NCBI RefSeq assembly: GCF_000312425.1
Contig: NZ_HE997181.1
Span: forward strand, 133,002-197,001
DNA length: 64,000 nucleotides
Direction of reading: 5' to 3'
From: Reyranella massiliensis 521
GTDB lineage: Bacteria; Pseudomonadota; Alphaproteobacteria; Reyranellales; Reyranellaceae
Position numbers and translations under genes: made by a program. The notes under the pieces are model-generated. The model was not told the DNA's origin, ran no database searches, and saw only the letters and a list, made by a program, of their open reading frames with translations. This document shows, piece by piece, positions 18,690 to 27,381 of this stretch. Position 1 is the stretch's first letter. Every line of letters starts with the position of its first letter.

Positions 18690-20093
18690 ATGGGTCCGGT
18701 TCCTCAACCGGCGCGACCGGCTCAGGGGCAGACGCCGCCGCAGGCGCCACTCTCGGCGCCTGCTCAAGTGGGCCGGCTGAACCAGCAGCTCCTGCGCATG
18801 ACGGAGGTGCTGCAGCTTGCCGCGCGGGCGCGGGACGCCGGTCGCGAAGAGCTGCCGTTTGTCATTGTCAACGAGACGGTACGGGCCGTGGCCTACGATC
18901 AGGCCGTACTGTGGGATGCCCGAACCGAGCGCGTGGTGGCGCTGTCGGGGGCGGCACGGCTCGAAGCCGGTGCGCCCTATGTCCTGCTGCTGGAGCGGCT
19001 CTATCGCAGCGTTGTCTCGTCCGGCAAGCGCGACGAGGTTCAGAAGCTCGGCCCCGAGGCCGTGAAGGGCGATGAAGAGGGCGCCAAGGCCTGGCTGGCA
19101 CCGCATCTCCTATGGTGGCCGCTTCGCGTGCGTGGCAACACCGTGGCGATCCTGATGCTCGGCCGTCGCACGGCCTGGCAGGACAATGAACAGCCGCTCC
19201 TGAACGTGCTCTGCGGCAGCTATGGCCAGGCCTGGGAACTCGCGCGTGCGCGGCTGGCGCCAGTGAAGCTGGGTGGCCGCCGCAAGATCAAGCGCATCGC
19301 CATCGCGGCGGTCATTGCCCTTCTCGTCGGCGCAGGTCTGGTGCCGGTCCGTTCCAGCGCGATCGCGCCAGCTGACGTCGTGGCCGAGACGCCGGCCTTC
19401 GTGCGTGCGCCGTTCGCGGGGGTGGTCGATGCCATCGAGGTAGCGCCCAACGCCCAGGTTAAGACGGGGCAGCTCATCGTGCGCCTGGAGCGGCGGCAGC
19501 TCGATGCCGAATACAAAGTTGCGGCCAAAGTGCTGGAGACGGCAACGGCGCAGTTCCGCCAAACCTCGCAGGAAGCCATCACCGATCCGCGGGCGCGCGA
19601 GCAACTCGCCACCCTGCGCGCCCGTCTCGACGAGGCGCGTGCCGACTTCGACTACCGCCAGGCACGACTGGGGCGGGCCGATATCCTCTCTCCGGCCGAT
19701 GGCATCGCCGTGTTCAACGATCCGGCCGAATGGATCGGAAAGCCGGTCGAGGTCGGCGAGCGCATCCTTCAGGTTTCACCCCCGACCTCCTCGCGCATCG
19801 AGATCGAGCTGCCCGTGACCGAGGCGACGAGCCTGGAGGAGGGCGCCGAGGTGACTTTCTTCAGCAACCTCACGCCCGATCGGCCCGTGACCGGCAAGGT
19901 CGTGTTCGTAAGCTACGCCACGACTGTGACGCCGAGCGGCGTCTTGGCCTACACCGCGCGTGCCGATCTTGCCGGCGGCGCAGACCTGCGGCTGGGATTG
20001 AAGGGAACGGCCAAGATCTTCGGACCGCCGCGGCCGCTCGCGGTCTGGCTGCTGCGCCGGCCGCTGGCTTATCTGCGCCAGCTCGTGGCATGA
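18690..20093 (+). CDS. GAF-like domain + HlyD-type adaptor fusion protein
   Basis: A 467-residue inner-membrane protein. Residues about 30-185 form a cytoplasmic GAF-like region (VNETVRAVAYDQAVLWD, VLLLERLYRSVV, WWPLRVRGNTVAILMLGRR). A transmembrane helix follows near 200-220 (RIAIAAVIALLVGAGLVPV), then a periplasmic HlyD adaptor with lipoyl halves (VRAPFAGVVDAIEVAPNAQVKTGQLIVRLE and DILSPADGIAVF), a short coiled coil and a beta-barrel. The cytoplasmic sensor-like domain joined to an adaptor is notable. Its TGA overlaps the M50 ATG by 4 bases (ATGA), so translation is coupled. The GAF call is from pattern, not profile. Confidence 0.82.
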   Translation: MGPVPQPARPAQGQTPPQAPLSAPAQVGRLNQQLLRMTEVLQLAARARDAGREELPFVIVNETVRAVAYDQAVLWDARTERVVALSGAARLEAGAPYVLLLERLYRSVVSSGKRDEVQKLGPEAVKGDEEGAKAWLAPHLLWWPLRVRGNTVAILMLGRRTAWQDNEQPLLNVLCGSYGQAWELARARLAPVKLGGRRKIKRIAIAAVIALLVGAGLVPVRSSAIAPADVVAETPAFVRAPFAGVVDAIEVAPNAQVKTGQLIVRLERRQLDAEYKVAAKVLETATAQFRQTSQEAITDPRAREQLATLRARLDEARADFDYRQARLGRADILSPADGIAVFNDPAEWIGKPVEVGERILQVSPPTSSRIEIELPVTEATSLEEGAEVTFFSNLTPDRPVTGKVVFVSYATTVTPSGVLAYTARADLAGGADLRLGLKGTAKIFGPPRPLAVWLLRRPLAYLRQLVA

Positions 20094-22198
20094 CTGCGGC
20101 AGCCGGTGTTCTGCCACCGCTGCGTGAGGATCTTACCCTAACGCCGGGACCGCTGTCGGAAGGCCAGCCCACTTGGTCGATCTATGATCCGGCACGCCAT
20201 CGATTCGTACGGCTAGGCTGGCTCGACTTCGAGATTCTGAGCCGCTGGGGCCTGCGTGCGCCGGACGCGATCCTGGCTGCGATTGCCGCCGAAACGACCT
20301 TACGACCCAGCACCGACGACATCGTGCGCTTCGCCAAGTTTGCGCGCGGCGCAGGACTGCTACAGGCAACGACGGCCGCCGAGACACAGCAGATGGCCGC
20401 GGAGCGCGCGTTCGAGCGCAAGTCTGCCGCCTCGTGGTTGGTGCACAATTACCTCTTCCTGCGCCTGCGGCTGGTCAATCCGGATCGCTTTCTGACGGCG
20501 GCGTTGCCGCTGGTCCGCTGGATATTCACGCGCGCCGGCATGATCGGCATCGCCACCTTGGGTGTGTTGGCGCTGTTCCTGATCTCGCGCGACTGGGAAC
20601 GCTACAGCCACAGTCTGATCGAGCAGACCACGCTGGACGGGCTGATCCAGATGGGCATCGCCATCTCCTTCGCCAAGGTGTTTCACGAACTGGGGCATGG
20701 CTTTGCGACCAAGCTCTATGGCTGTCGCGTGCCGTCGATGGGGATTGCCTTTCTGGTCATGTGGCCGGTGCTGTGGACCGACACGACCGACGCCTGGCGC
20801 CTCACCGACCGGCGGCAACGGCTGGTGATCGACTCGGCCGGCATGGGAGCCGAGATCCTGATCGCCGCGGTGGCCTCGATCGCCTGGGCGGTACTGCCGG
20901 ACGGGCCGACGCGCAGTGCCATGTTCGTGCTTTCGAGCTCGACGTGGCTGCTGACGTTGCTGGTCAACATCAGCCCGCTGATGCGTTTCGACGGCTACTA
21001 CATCCTCTCCGACCTGCTGGACTTTCCAAATCTGCAGGAGCGCGGCTTTGCCTATACGCGCTGGCTGATGCGGGAAATGCTGTTCCGGCCCAATGTCGCA
21101 CCGCCGGAGCAATTGCCGCCGCATCTCGTCCGGGTGATCGTCACCTGGTCGATCGCGACCTGGATCTACCGCTTCTTCCTGTTCATGGGCATTGCGGTGC
21201 TGGTCTACCACCTCACCTTCAAGGTCCTAGGCGTGGTGTTGATGGTGATCGAGATCTGGTTCTTCGTCGCCCGGCCGATCGTGAAGGAGTTCGGAGTGTG
21301 GGCCAAGTTGCCGACGGTCCGAAAGCCCAACCGCTACACCTGGGGGACGCTGGCGCTGTTGGCGTTACTGATGCTGGCTTTGCTGGTGCCGTGGCGTGGC
21401 CGGGTCGATGCGCCGGCCCTGCTTCGGGCGGAACGGCAGATGGTGCTGATGGCGGCTGAACCGGGCCGGCTGGTTTCGATGGTCAGCGAGAAGGCGCGAG
21501 TCACCGAGGGGCAGGTTCTGTTCCGCATGGACTCTGTCGAGATCGATCATGATATCGCTGCTGCCCGCGCCCAGCTCGAAGCAGCACAAGCGGAGCAGAC
21601 GGCCGGCACCTACAATCCCGAACGTCGTCGTGCCCAGCAGGCAGCCCTGGCGCGCACCTCGGAGGCAGGCGCAGCTCTGGCCCGCTCGGAAAGCCGCGCC
21701 AGCAGCCTCGAAGTTACGGCCCCCTTCGCGGGCGAGGTGCGGGATATCCCGACTGACCTACGGGTCGGCGCGCAGATCCGCCGGCTGGAGCGCTTGGGCG
21801 TGCTGGTCGCGGCCGACAGCTCGGTGGTCGAGGCGTTCGTCTCGGAGGCCGATCTCGACCGCGTGCGGCCCGGCGCCGCGGCGCGCTTCATCCAGGTCGA
21901 CGGCGACACACTTGTGCTCAAGGTCGCGGAAGTGGCGCATGCCTCGACGCGGGCGCTCGAAGTGATCGAACTCGCCTCGACGCACGAGGGCCCGATTTCG
22001 GTCCGTCGCGGGGCACAGAACACGCTGGTGCCGGAGCACGCCCTCTATCGCGTCCTGCTGGTCGGCGGCGAGCGGCCGCTCGGCACGACGACGTCGCGCA
22101 CCGTCGGCACCGTCGTCATCGATGCCCCGCCGCGCAGCATCGCCGACATCATCTATCGGCGTGCCGTCGCCCTCTTCCTGCGCGAGGCGTCGCCCTAG
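20090..22198 (+). CDS. M50 (site-2-protease-like) metalloprotease with HlyD-like C-terminal domain
   Basis: A 702-residue polytopic membrane protein. Residues 1-110 form a soluble N-terminal region. A multi-pass core follows with the zinc motif HELGHG (His199, Glu200, His203) and a distal Asp at 301 in SPLMRFDGYYILSDLLD, as in M50 'peptide zinc metalloprotease'/YydH-like proteins. From about residue 440 a periplasmic part with adaptor features begins: ALLRAERQMVLMAAEPGRLV, a coiled coil, and the second lipoyl half EVTAPFAGEVRDIP. It therefore joins an intramembrane protease-like core to an HlyD-type arm. It is the last gene of the export operon, and its stop overlaps dapA by 4 bases, convergently. 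Confidence 0.88.
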   Translation: MTAAAGVLPPLREDLTLTPGPLSEGQPTWSIYDPARHRFVRLGWLDFEILSRWGLRAPDAILAAIAAETTLRPSTDDIVRFAKFARGAGLLQATTAAETQQMAAERAFERKSAASWLVHNYLFLRLRLVNPDRFLTAALPLVRWIFTRAGMIGIATLGVLALFLISRDWERYSHSLIEQTTLDGLIQMGIAISFAKVFHELGHGFATKLYGCRVPSMGIAFLVMWPVLWTDTTDAWRLTDRRQRLVIDSAGMGAEILIAAVASIAWAVLPDGPTRSAMFVLSSSTWLLTLLVNISPLMRFDGYYILSDLLDFPNLQERGFAYTRWLMREMLFRPNVAPPEQLPPHLVRVIVTWSIATWIYRFFLFMGIAVLVYHLTFKVLGVVLMVIEIWFFVARPIVKEFGVWAKLPTVRKPNRYTWGTLALLALLMLALLVPWRGRVDAPALLRAERQMVLMAAEPGRLVSMVSEKARVTEGQVLFRMDSVEIDHDIAAARAQLEAAQAEQTAGTYNPERRRAQQAALARTSEAGAALARSESRASSLEVTAPFAGEVRDIPTDLRVGAQIRRLERLGVLVAADSSVVEAFVSEADLDRVRPGAAARFIQVDGDTLVLKVAEVAHASTRALEVIELASTHEGPISVRRGAQNTLVPEHALYRVLLVGGERPLGTTTSRTVGTVVIDAPPRSIADIIYRRAVALFLREASP

Positions 22199-23079
22199 GC
22201 GGCGGCGCGCCGCTCGAAATAGGCATCGAGCCGGCTGGCCAGGCCGTCCGAAATCCGCGTCAGGGGCAGCCGGCATTCCGGCGAGGCGATCAGGCCTTGG
22301 CGCCACAGCAGGTACTTGATCGGCATCGGATTGGCTTCGGCGAAGAGCAGCGGCACGAACTGGGCGAGCGGTGCCCAGGCAGTGCGTGCGCCCGCCACGT
22401 CGTTGGCCGCGAAGCGGCGGCCGACCTCGATGAACCGCTCGGTCATCAAATGGCTGGCCGCCAGGATGCCGCCCTCCGCACCGTGCGCCATCATGGTGAA
22501 GTAGAGCGCGTCTTCGCCCGTCAGCACGGAGAAGTCCTCCGGCTTGCGGGCCAGCAGTTCGAGCGACTGCGCGATGCTGCCCGAGCTGTCCTTGGCGCCC
22601 ACGATGTTCGGCACTTCGGCGAGTTCCAGCAGCGAGTCGTTGGAGAGGTTCACAGCCGTGCGATAGGGGATGTTGTAGATCAGCACGGCGCGGTCGGTCG
22701 CCGCCGCAATCTGCCGGAAGTGGGCGATCAATCCGTCCTGGCTGGGCCGGTTGTAGTAGGGGCAGACCGAGACGATGCCCGCGAAGGGAATGCGTTCGAG
22801 CCGCTTCAGCGTCTTCTCGACCTTGCGCGTGGCATTGCCGCCCACCCCGACCAGGATCGGCACACGGCCGCGCGCAACGGCGGTGGTGCGCTCGACCACC
22901 GCGTCGATCTCTGCTTCGTCGAGGGTCGGGGACTCGCCGGTGGTACCGAGCGGAAACAAGCCGTCGGCACCGGCCTTGATATAGTGCTCGACCAGACGGT
23001 CGTAGCTCTCGAAGTCGACGGCGCCATCCTTGAACGGCGTGATCAGCGGCACCCAAAGGCCGGAAATGCGAGTGGTCAT
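22195..23079 (-). CDS. dapA: 4-hydroxy-tetrahydrodipicolinate synthase (DapA)
   Basis: A 294-residue class I aldolase of the lysine/diaminopimelate pathway, condensing pyruvate with aspartate semialdehyde. The key residues of true DHDPS are all visible: GTTGE (45-49), Tyr109 in CPYYNRP, Tyr135 and Arg140 in YNIPYRT, and Schiff-base Lys163 in GAKDSSG. Length is standard. The LysR-type gene is divergent across 80 bases and may regulate it. A second DapA-like protein at 50018-50908 lacks the Arg, so this is the better DHDPS candidate; a catabolic role for this LysR-linked copy is also possible. Confidence 0.85.
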   Translation of the reverse strand: MTTRISGLWVPLITPFKDGAVDFESYDRLVEHYIKAGADGLFPLGTTGESPTLDEAEIDAVVERTTAVARGRVPILVGVGGNATRKVEKTLKRLERIPFAGIVSVCPYYNRPSQDGLIAHFRQIAAATDRAVLIYNIPYRTAVNLSNDSLLELAEVPNIVGAKDSSGSIAQSLELLARKPEDFSVLTGEDALYFTMMAHGAEGGILAASHLMTERFIEVGRRFAANDVAGARTAWAPLAQFVPLLFAEANPMPIKYLLWRQGLIASPECRLPLTRISDGLASRLDAYFERRAAA

Positions 23080-23159
23080 TGGGCTAGGCTATGCTTGCTC
23101 CTGGAATAAGAAAATCGAATGTTTTTGATAATATCGTTCACCTATCATTATATATCTCG
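23080..23159. promoter_or_regulatory. Divergent dapA / lysR-type promoter region
   Basis: An AT-rich 80-base gap between two divergent starts, with the dyad GATA-A-TATC at 23127-23135. LysR-type regulators commonly bind dyads containing T-N11-A in such gaps. The position suits autoregulation and control of dapA, but the site is not proven. Confidence 0.45.
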
Positions 23160-24053
23160 ATGCGTAGGGATCTAGATCTGGCGCTGGTGCGTGCCTTTCT
23201 GACGGTCGTCGAATCCGGCGGCATTACACGTGCGGCCGCCGCGCTCGGCATGAGTCAGGCGGCCGCCAGCCAACAGATCAAGCGGTTGGAAGAGGCGTTG
23301 GACTGCCGCCTGTTCGAGCGCCAGGGGCGTGGCATTGTTCTCGCACCGGCCGGCGAGAGGTTGCTCGCGCAGGCGCGACGGCTGGTGGCGATGAACGACG
23401 AAGTCTGGTCGTCGATGCGCACACCGCAGTTCGAGGGCGAGGTCCGCTTCGGTGTGCCCTATGACATCATCGGCAGCTTCGTGCCGCCGATCCTGCGTGG
23501 TTTTGCCAAGGCGCAGCCGCGCGTTCGCGTCTCGCTGGTCTGCGAAGACTCGAAGATCGTGCGCGAGCAGTTGAAGTCGGGAGGCGTCGATCTCGCGCTC
23601 ACGACGGAGACGGAATGCGGCCGCCACGGTGAAACCTTGCGGACCGACCGTCTGGTTTGGGTCGGCACGCCGGGAGGCGATGCGCATCTCAAGGATCCGC
23701 TGCCGGTGTCTCTCGGTGCGCCGACCTGTGTCTTCCGGCCCATTGCCATCGAGGCGCTGGGCAAGACGCGGCGCGACTGGCGCGCGGTCTGCGAGGTCAG
23801 TCGGCTGGAGCCCGTCTACGCCGTTCTCGAAGCAGGCCTTGCTGTCGCGCCCTTGTTGCGTTCCTCGGTGCCCGAACGGTTTGAAATTCTTGCCGGCGCG
23901 GCCGCGCGTGCCGCGAAGCTGCCGTCGCTGCCGGAGTTTCGCATCAATCTTTACGCACCACCTGGCCTCAGTCCGGCCGCACGCGATCTCGCAGATCACG
24001 TGCGCGCGAGTTTCTCCGGCCGGCCGCGCGGGAACCAGATGTCCAACAATTGA
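23160..24053 (+). CDS. LysR-family transcriptional regulator
   Basis: A 297-residue LTTR. The N-terminal winged HTH reads LALVRAFLTVVESGGITRAAAALGMSQ and AASQQIKRLEEALDCRLFERQGRG, followed by a linker helix and a periplasmic-binding-protein-like effector domain. I chose the ATG at 23160 because LTTRs normally begin within ten residues of the HTH; the longer frame from 23091 would overlap the promoter gap. The divergent dapA is the likely target. Effector unknown. Confidence 0.93.
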   Translation: MRRDLDLALVRAFLTVVESGGITRAAAALGMSQAAASQQIKRLEEALDCRLFERQGRGIVLAPAGERLLAQARRLVAMNDEVWSSMRTPQFEGEVRFGVPYDIIGSFVPPILRGFAKAQPRVRVSLVCEDSKIVREQLKSGGVDLALTTETECGRHGETLRTDRLVWVGTPGGDAHLKDPLPVSLGAPTCVFRPIAIEALGKTRRDWRAVCEVSRLEPVYAVLEAGLAVAPLLRSSVPERFEILAGAAARAAKLPSLPEFRINLYAPPGLSPAARDLADHVRASFSGRPRGNQMSNN

Positions 24054-24103
24054 TACCAAGCGACACCTGTCGAGACGGCGGCTCGGGCCGTATCTTCGCG
24101 CGC

Positions 24104-24319
24104 ATGAGATTTCTCCTCGGTTGGGGCTTCAAGCTTGGTCTCCTTGGCGTCGCCTATCTGGCGCTGACCGGCGGCCTGTCGCTCAAGCTGCCGCAGACCG
24201 TGATGGGCTACGAAGTGCCGCGCGAGGCGCACCAATGGGCGGAGCGCGCCAACGGCCTCGGCGAGTTGGCAGACAAGGCGCAGGCCGGCGTCAAGGCGGC
24301 CGTCGACCGGGCGAGATAG
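24104..24319 (+). CDS. Small membrane-anchored hypothetical protein
   Basis: A 71-residue protein with one N-terminal hydrophobic segment (FLLGWGFKLGLLGVAYLAL) followed by a charged amphipathic tail (REAHQWAERANGLGELADK). It resembles small single-pass envelope proteins of unknown function. It follows lysR by 50 bases and is closed by a strong terminator. The start at 24104 leaves the signal anchor at the N-terminus; a longer frame from 24050 is open but less natural. Confidence 0.65.
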   Translation: MRFLLGWGFKLGLLGVAYLALTGGLSLKLPQTVMGYEVPREAHQWAERANGLGELADKAQAGVKAAVDRAR

Positions 24320-24340
24320 AGAGTTCAAGAGGGGGCGTCC

Positions 24341-24381
24341 AAGGGGCCCGGAGAGTTCGCTTTCCGGGCCCCTTGTTTTTT
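24341..24381 (+). terminator. Intrinsic terminator
   Basis: A 12-bp perfect stem AAGGGGCCCGGA / TCCGGGCCCCTT with a 10-base loop and a six-T run, 21 bases after the small membrane protein gene. Confidence 0.95.
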
Positions 24382-24465
24382 CAGGCACCACCTATCAACG
24401 ACATCAAACCGTCATCGCCCCGTGTTTGATCCGGACCATGGTATCTGGTCTGGTGGAGGCGTCCA

Positions 24466-25029
24466 TTGAATGGTGCAGCGGGTGATGCGGTTCGAGAGAA
24501 GTCGCGCGGCGTCGGCGTGCGGCCTTCCATTGAGAGCGATGTGCCGGCGATGCTGGCGATCTACACGCACCACATCACGCGCGGACTGGGCGAAGTCGAT
24601 CTAGAACCGACGCACGCCGACGATATCAAGCGACGGCGCAAGAACATGCTGCGTCGCCGCCTGCCGCATCTCGTCGCCGAGCGCGATGGGGCCGTCGTGG
24701 GCTACGCCTATGCAGTGCCCTTCCGCAAACGGCCGGCCTATCGCTATGCCGTGAAGCACTCGATCTACGTGCATCCGGAGCATCTGCATTCGGGCATTGG
24801 CCGGCTGCTTCTGCCGGCCCTGATCGACGCCTGTACAAGCGCAGGCTTCCGGCAGATGTTCGCGTATATCGATGCCGACAATACGGCCTCGCAGAACCTG
24901 CACGAGGTTCATGGTTTCCGGCGGGTCGGCCTGCTGGAAGGTGTCGGCTTCAAGTATGGCACCTGGACCGACAGCCTCCTGATGCAGCGCGCCATCGGCG
25001 ACGGCGCGACGACCCCTCCGGCCAAATAG
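24466..25029 (+). CDS. GNAT N-acetyltransferase (phosphinothricin acetyltransferase-like)
   Basis: A 187-residue GNAT enzyme of the Pat/Bar/MnaT group. It starts with RPSIESDVPAMLAIYTHHI, contains VVGYAYAVPFRKRPAYRYAVKHSIYVHPEHLHSGIG (motif A, acetyl-CoA pyrophosphate loop) and ends YKYGTWTDS-like (FKYGTWTDSLLMQ), all typical of the group. It would N-acetylate an amino acid or herbicide-like amine with acetyl-CoA. The start is TTG at 24466, supported by GGAGG 7 bases upstream; an internal ATG would cut into the fold. It is convergent with the decarboxylase, 2 bases apart. Confidence 0.85.
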   Translation: MNGAAGDAVREKSRGVGVRPSIESDVPAMLAIYTHHITRGLGEVDLEPTHADDIKRRRKNMLRRRLPHLVAERDGAVVGYAYAVPFRKRPAYRYAVKHSIYVHPEHLHSGIGRLLLPALIDACTSAGFRQMFAYIDADNTASQNLHEVHGFRRVGLLEGVGFKYGTWTDSLLMQRAIGDGATTPPAK

Positions 25030-25031
25030 GC

Positions 25032-27368
25032 CTACTCCCGCACCACGTAGGTGTGGAATCGGACAGCGCCGTTCCTGTCAACTTCCCGATAGATGCCCTG
25101 GATCTCAACGTCGAAGCCGGGGAACAGATTGGCGGCTTTTTCGAACATGCCGAGATAGTCGAGCATCGGCTTGGCCCGTTCGTCGAGCCGTTCGCCGGGG
25201 ACGACGCTGGCGATACCGGGCGGATAGACCACGAACATGGTCGTGGCGATGCGCCCGGCCGCCTGATCGATCGGTACATAGTCGACATTGTTGCGCACGA
25301 GCTGGCGCACCGCTTCGTGCGGCGGCATCGCCGGCGTCGGCATGTGTTCGGGTGCGAACTGCGCCTTCTGCAGCGTGCTGACGGCACTGTCGCGGAAGAA
25401 GGCATGCATTTGCGCGCAGAGGTCGCGTAGCCGGAGGCCCGCGTAGCGCGCCGGCCGCCGCCGCACGAATTCGCCGATGACGTCTTCCAGCCGTGCATTG
25501 TCGTCGTGCAGCCGCTTGAAGGCCACCAGGCTCGACAGCAATGTGCCCGCCTTGCTCGATTCGACGCCCGGCGTCAGCAGGAAGAGCAGGGAGTTCAGGT
25601 CGTTTTTCTCCGGCACGACCTGGTTTTCGCGCAGATACTGAGCGACCACGGGCGCAGGAATCCCATGCGTGGCGTAGAGGCCGCTTTCACGGTCGAAGCC
25701 CGGCGTCAGCAGGATCAGCTTGTTGGGGTCGGTGATGGCATAGCCTGGCGCCACATGGCTGAAGCCATGCCAGCGCGCGCCGGGCGCCAGTTCCCAGTAA
25801 CGGGCGTCGGTGGCGAGGTCGTCGGTCGCCACGTCTTCCCACGCCGAGTTCCGGCCGGCGACGGTTACACGGTCGGGAACAAAGGCCTCGAAGAACCAGC
25901 GCCGAGCCGGATCGCGCTCCTTGTCCTCGAATTCCCGCCGGATCGCGCGGACCTTCTTGCGCAACTCGATGCCGAGGCGAATCGTGTCGTCCCAAAGCAC
26001 TTCGCCCGAGCGGCCCTTCATCATCTGCGCGCCCACATCGAGCGAGGCGAACAGCGGATAGAAAGGCGACGTCGAGGCGTGCAGCATGAAGAACTCGTTG
26101 AAGCGCCGGTGTTCGATGCGGCGACGCTGGCCTTCGATGTGGCTGTCCTTGACGTGGATCTGCGAGGCCTGGCTGAAGCTGGCGAGCTGCTTGTGCGCCG
26201 ATTGCGTGGCGATGATGCCGGGGGCATCCGGGCCGAGGCCGGCGAGGCCCATGGCGAAGCGGCCGGCGTAGATCGGATGGAACTTCATGAAGCCCGCCCA
26301 GGCTTCGTCGAACAGGATGTAGTCGCAAAGATGGCCGATCTTCTCGACGATCATGCGGGCATCGTAGATCGTGCCGTCGTAGGTGCACTGCTCGATCACG
26401 GCGACGCGGAACGGCCGCTCGCGCTTCCAGGCGTCCTTGTCCTCGATCAGCGGATGGGTGCGGATCTTCTCGCGGATGCGGGTTTCGTCGAAGGCTTCAT
26501 GGAAGATCGGGCCGATCAGGCCGTGCGTATTGCGGTCGGTTTCGAGAAACACCGGGATGCCGCCGCCCAGGAACAGCGCCCCATGGTGTGCCGCCTTGTG
26601 GTTGTTGCGGTCGAACAGCACCAGGTCGCCTTCGGCGACCAGCGCCTGCAGCACGATCTTGTTGGAGGACGACGTGCCGTTCAGCACGAAGTAGGTCTTC
26701 TCGGCCCCGAAGATCGCCGCCGCCTCCTGTTGGGCCTTCAGCGCCGGCCCCTCGTGGACCAGCAGGTCGCCCAGATCCAGCACCGAGTTGTCGAGGTCGT
26801 CGCGGAATACCGCCTCGCCCAGATGCTCGACGAAGATCCGGCCGATCGGGCTCCTGTTGTAGAAGATGCCGCCATTGTGGCCGGGGCAGGTCCAGAGCTG
26901 GTTGCCCTCCTGAGCATAGTCGACGAGTGCGCCGAAGAACGGCGTCTTCAGCGTCTCGGCGTACTGCTTCAGCCGGCTCACCAGGTTCTTGGCGATGAAT
27001 TCCGGCGTCTCTTCGGAGAGAAAGATATAGCCGTCGATATAGTCCAGCACCTCTACGGGGATGTCCTCGAAGCGCTTGCGGCGCACCAGGATGACGATCG
27101 GCATTTCGAGGCCACGCCGTCGCATCAGGTTGATCAGGGCGACGGCTTTGCCTTCGAGGCCCTTCTTGCCCCAGTCGACCACCATGCAGCCGACGGCGGC
27201 GTCGGTCTGGACGGCGATCTCTGCGTCTTCGATGCGCCGGGCACGCACGACCTGGAAGCCCATCCTGTCGATGGCGGCTGTGATCTCCCCCAGCCGGTGG
27301 CCTTCGAGATCGTCGGTGTCGAAGGCCGGAGTACAGAAGAGGAAGGTGAAGCGCCTGAAGAAATCCAT
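25032..27368 (-). CDS. Orn/Lys/Arg decarboxylase (fold-type I PLP enzyme)
   Basis: A 778-residue decarboxylase like AdiA/LdcI/SpeC. It has an N-terminal response-regulator-like 'wing' (about 1-135), the PLP core with CPGHNGGIFYNRSP, TYFVLNGTSSSNK, FDEAWAGFMKFHP and the PLP Lys393 in SAHKQLASFSQ, and the C-terminal domain. It converts arginine, lysine or ornithine to the polyamine amine plus CO2, as in acid resistance. The substrate cannot be assigned from the visible residues. The gene follows ppk2 by 13 bases on the same strand and is probably cotranscribed. Confidence 0.9.
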   Translation of the reverse strand: MDFFRRFTFLFCTPAFDTDDLEGHRLGEITAAIDRMGFQVVRARRIEDAEIAVQTDAAVGCMVVDWGKKGLEGKAVALINLMRRRGLEMPIVILVRRKRFEDIPVEVLDYIDGYIFLSEETPEFIAKNLVSRLKQYAETLKTPFFGALVDYAQEGNQLWTCPGHNGGIFYNRSPIGRIFVEHLGEAVFRDDLDNSVLDLGDLLVHEGPALKAQQEAAAIFGAEKTYFVLNGTSSSNKIVLQALVAEGDLVLFDRNNHKAAHHGALFLGGGIPVFLETDRNTHGLIGPIFHEAFDETRIREKIRTHPLIEDKDAWKRERPFRVAVIEQCTYDGTIYDARMIVEKIGHLCDYILFDEAWAGFMKFHPIYAGRFAMGLAGLGPDAPGIIATQSAHKQLASFSQASQIHVKDSHIEGQRRRIEHRRFNEFFMLHASTSPFYPLFASLDVGAQMMKGRSGEVLWDDTIRLGIELRKKVRAIRREFEDKERDPARRWFFEAFVPDRVTVAGRNSAWEDVATDDLATDARYWELAPGARWHGFSHVAPGYAITDPNKLILLTPGFDRESGLYATHGIPAPVVAQYLRENQVVPEKNDLNSLLFLLTPGVESSKAGTLLSSLVAFKRLHDDNARLEDVIGEFVRRRPARYAGLRLRDLCAQMHAFFRDSAVSTLQKAQFAPEHMPTPAMPPHEAVRQLVRNNVDYVPIDQAAGRIATTMFVVYPPGIASVVPGERLDERAKPMLDYLGMFEKAANLFPGFDVEIQGIYREVDRNGAVRFHTYVVRE

Positions 27369-27381
27369 CGGCTGAGATCCG

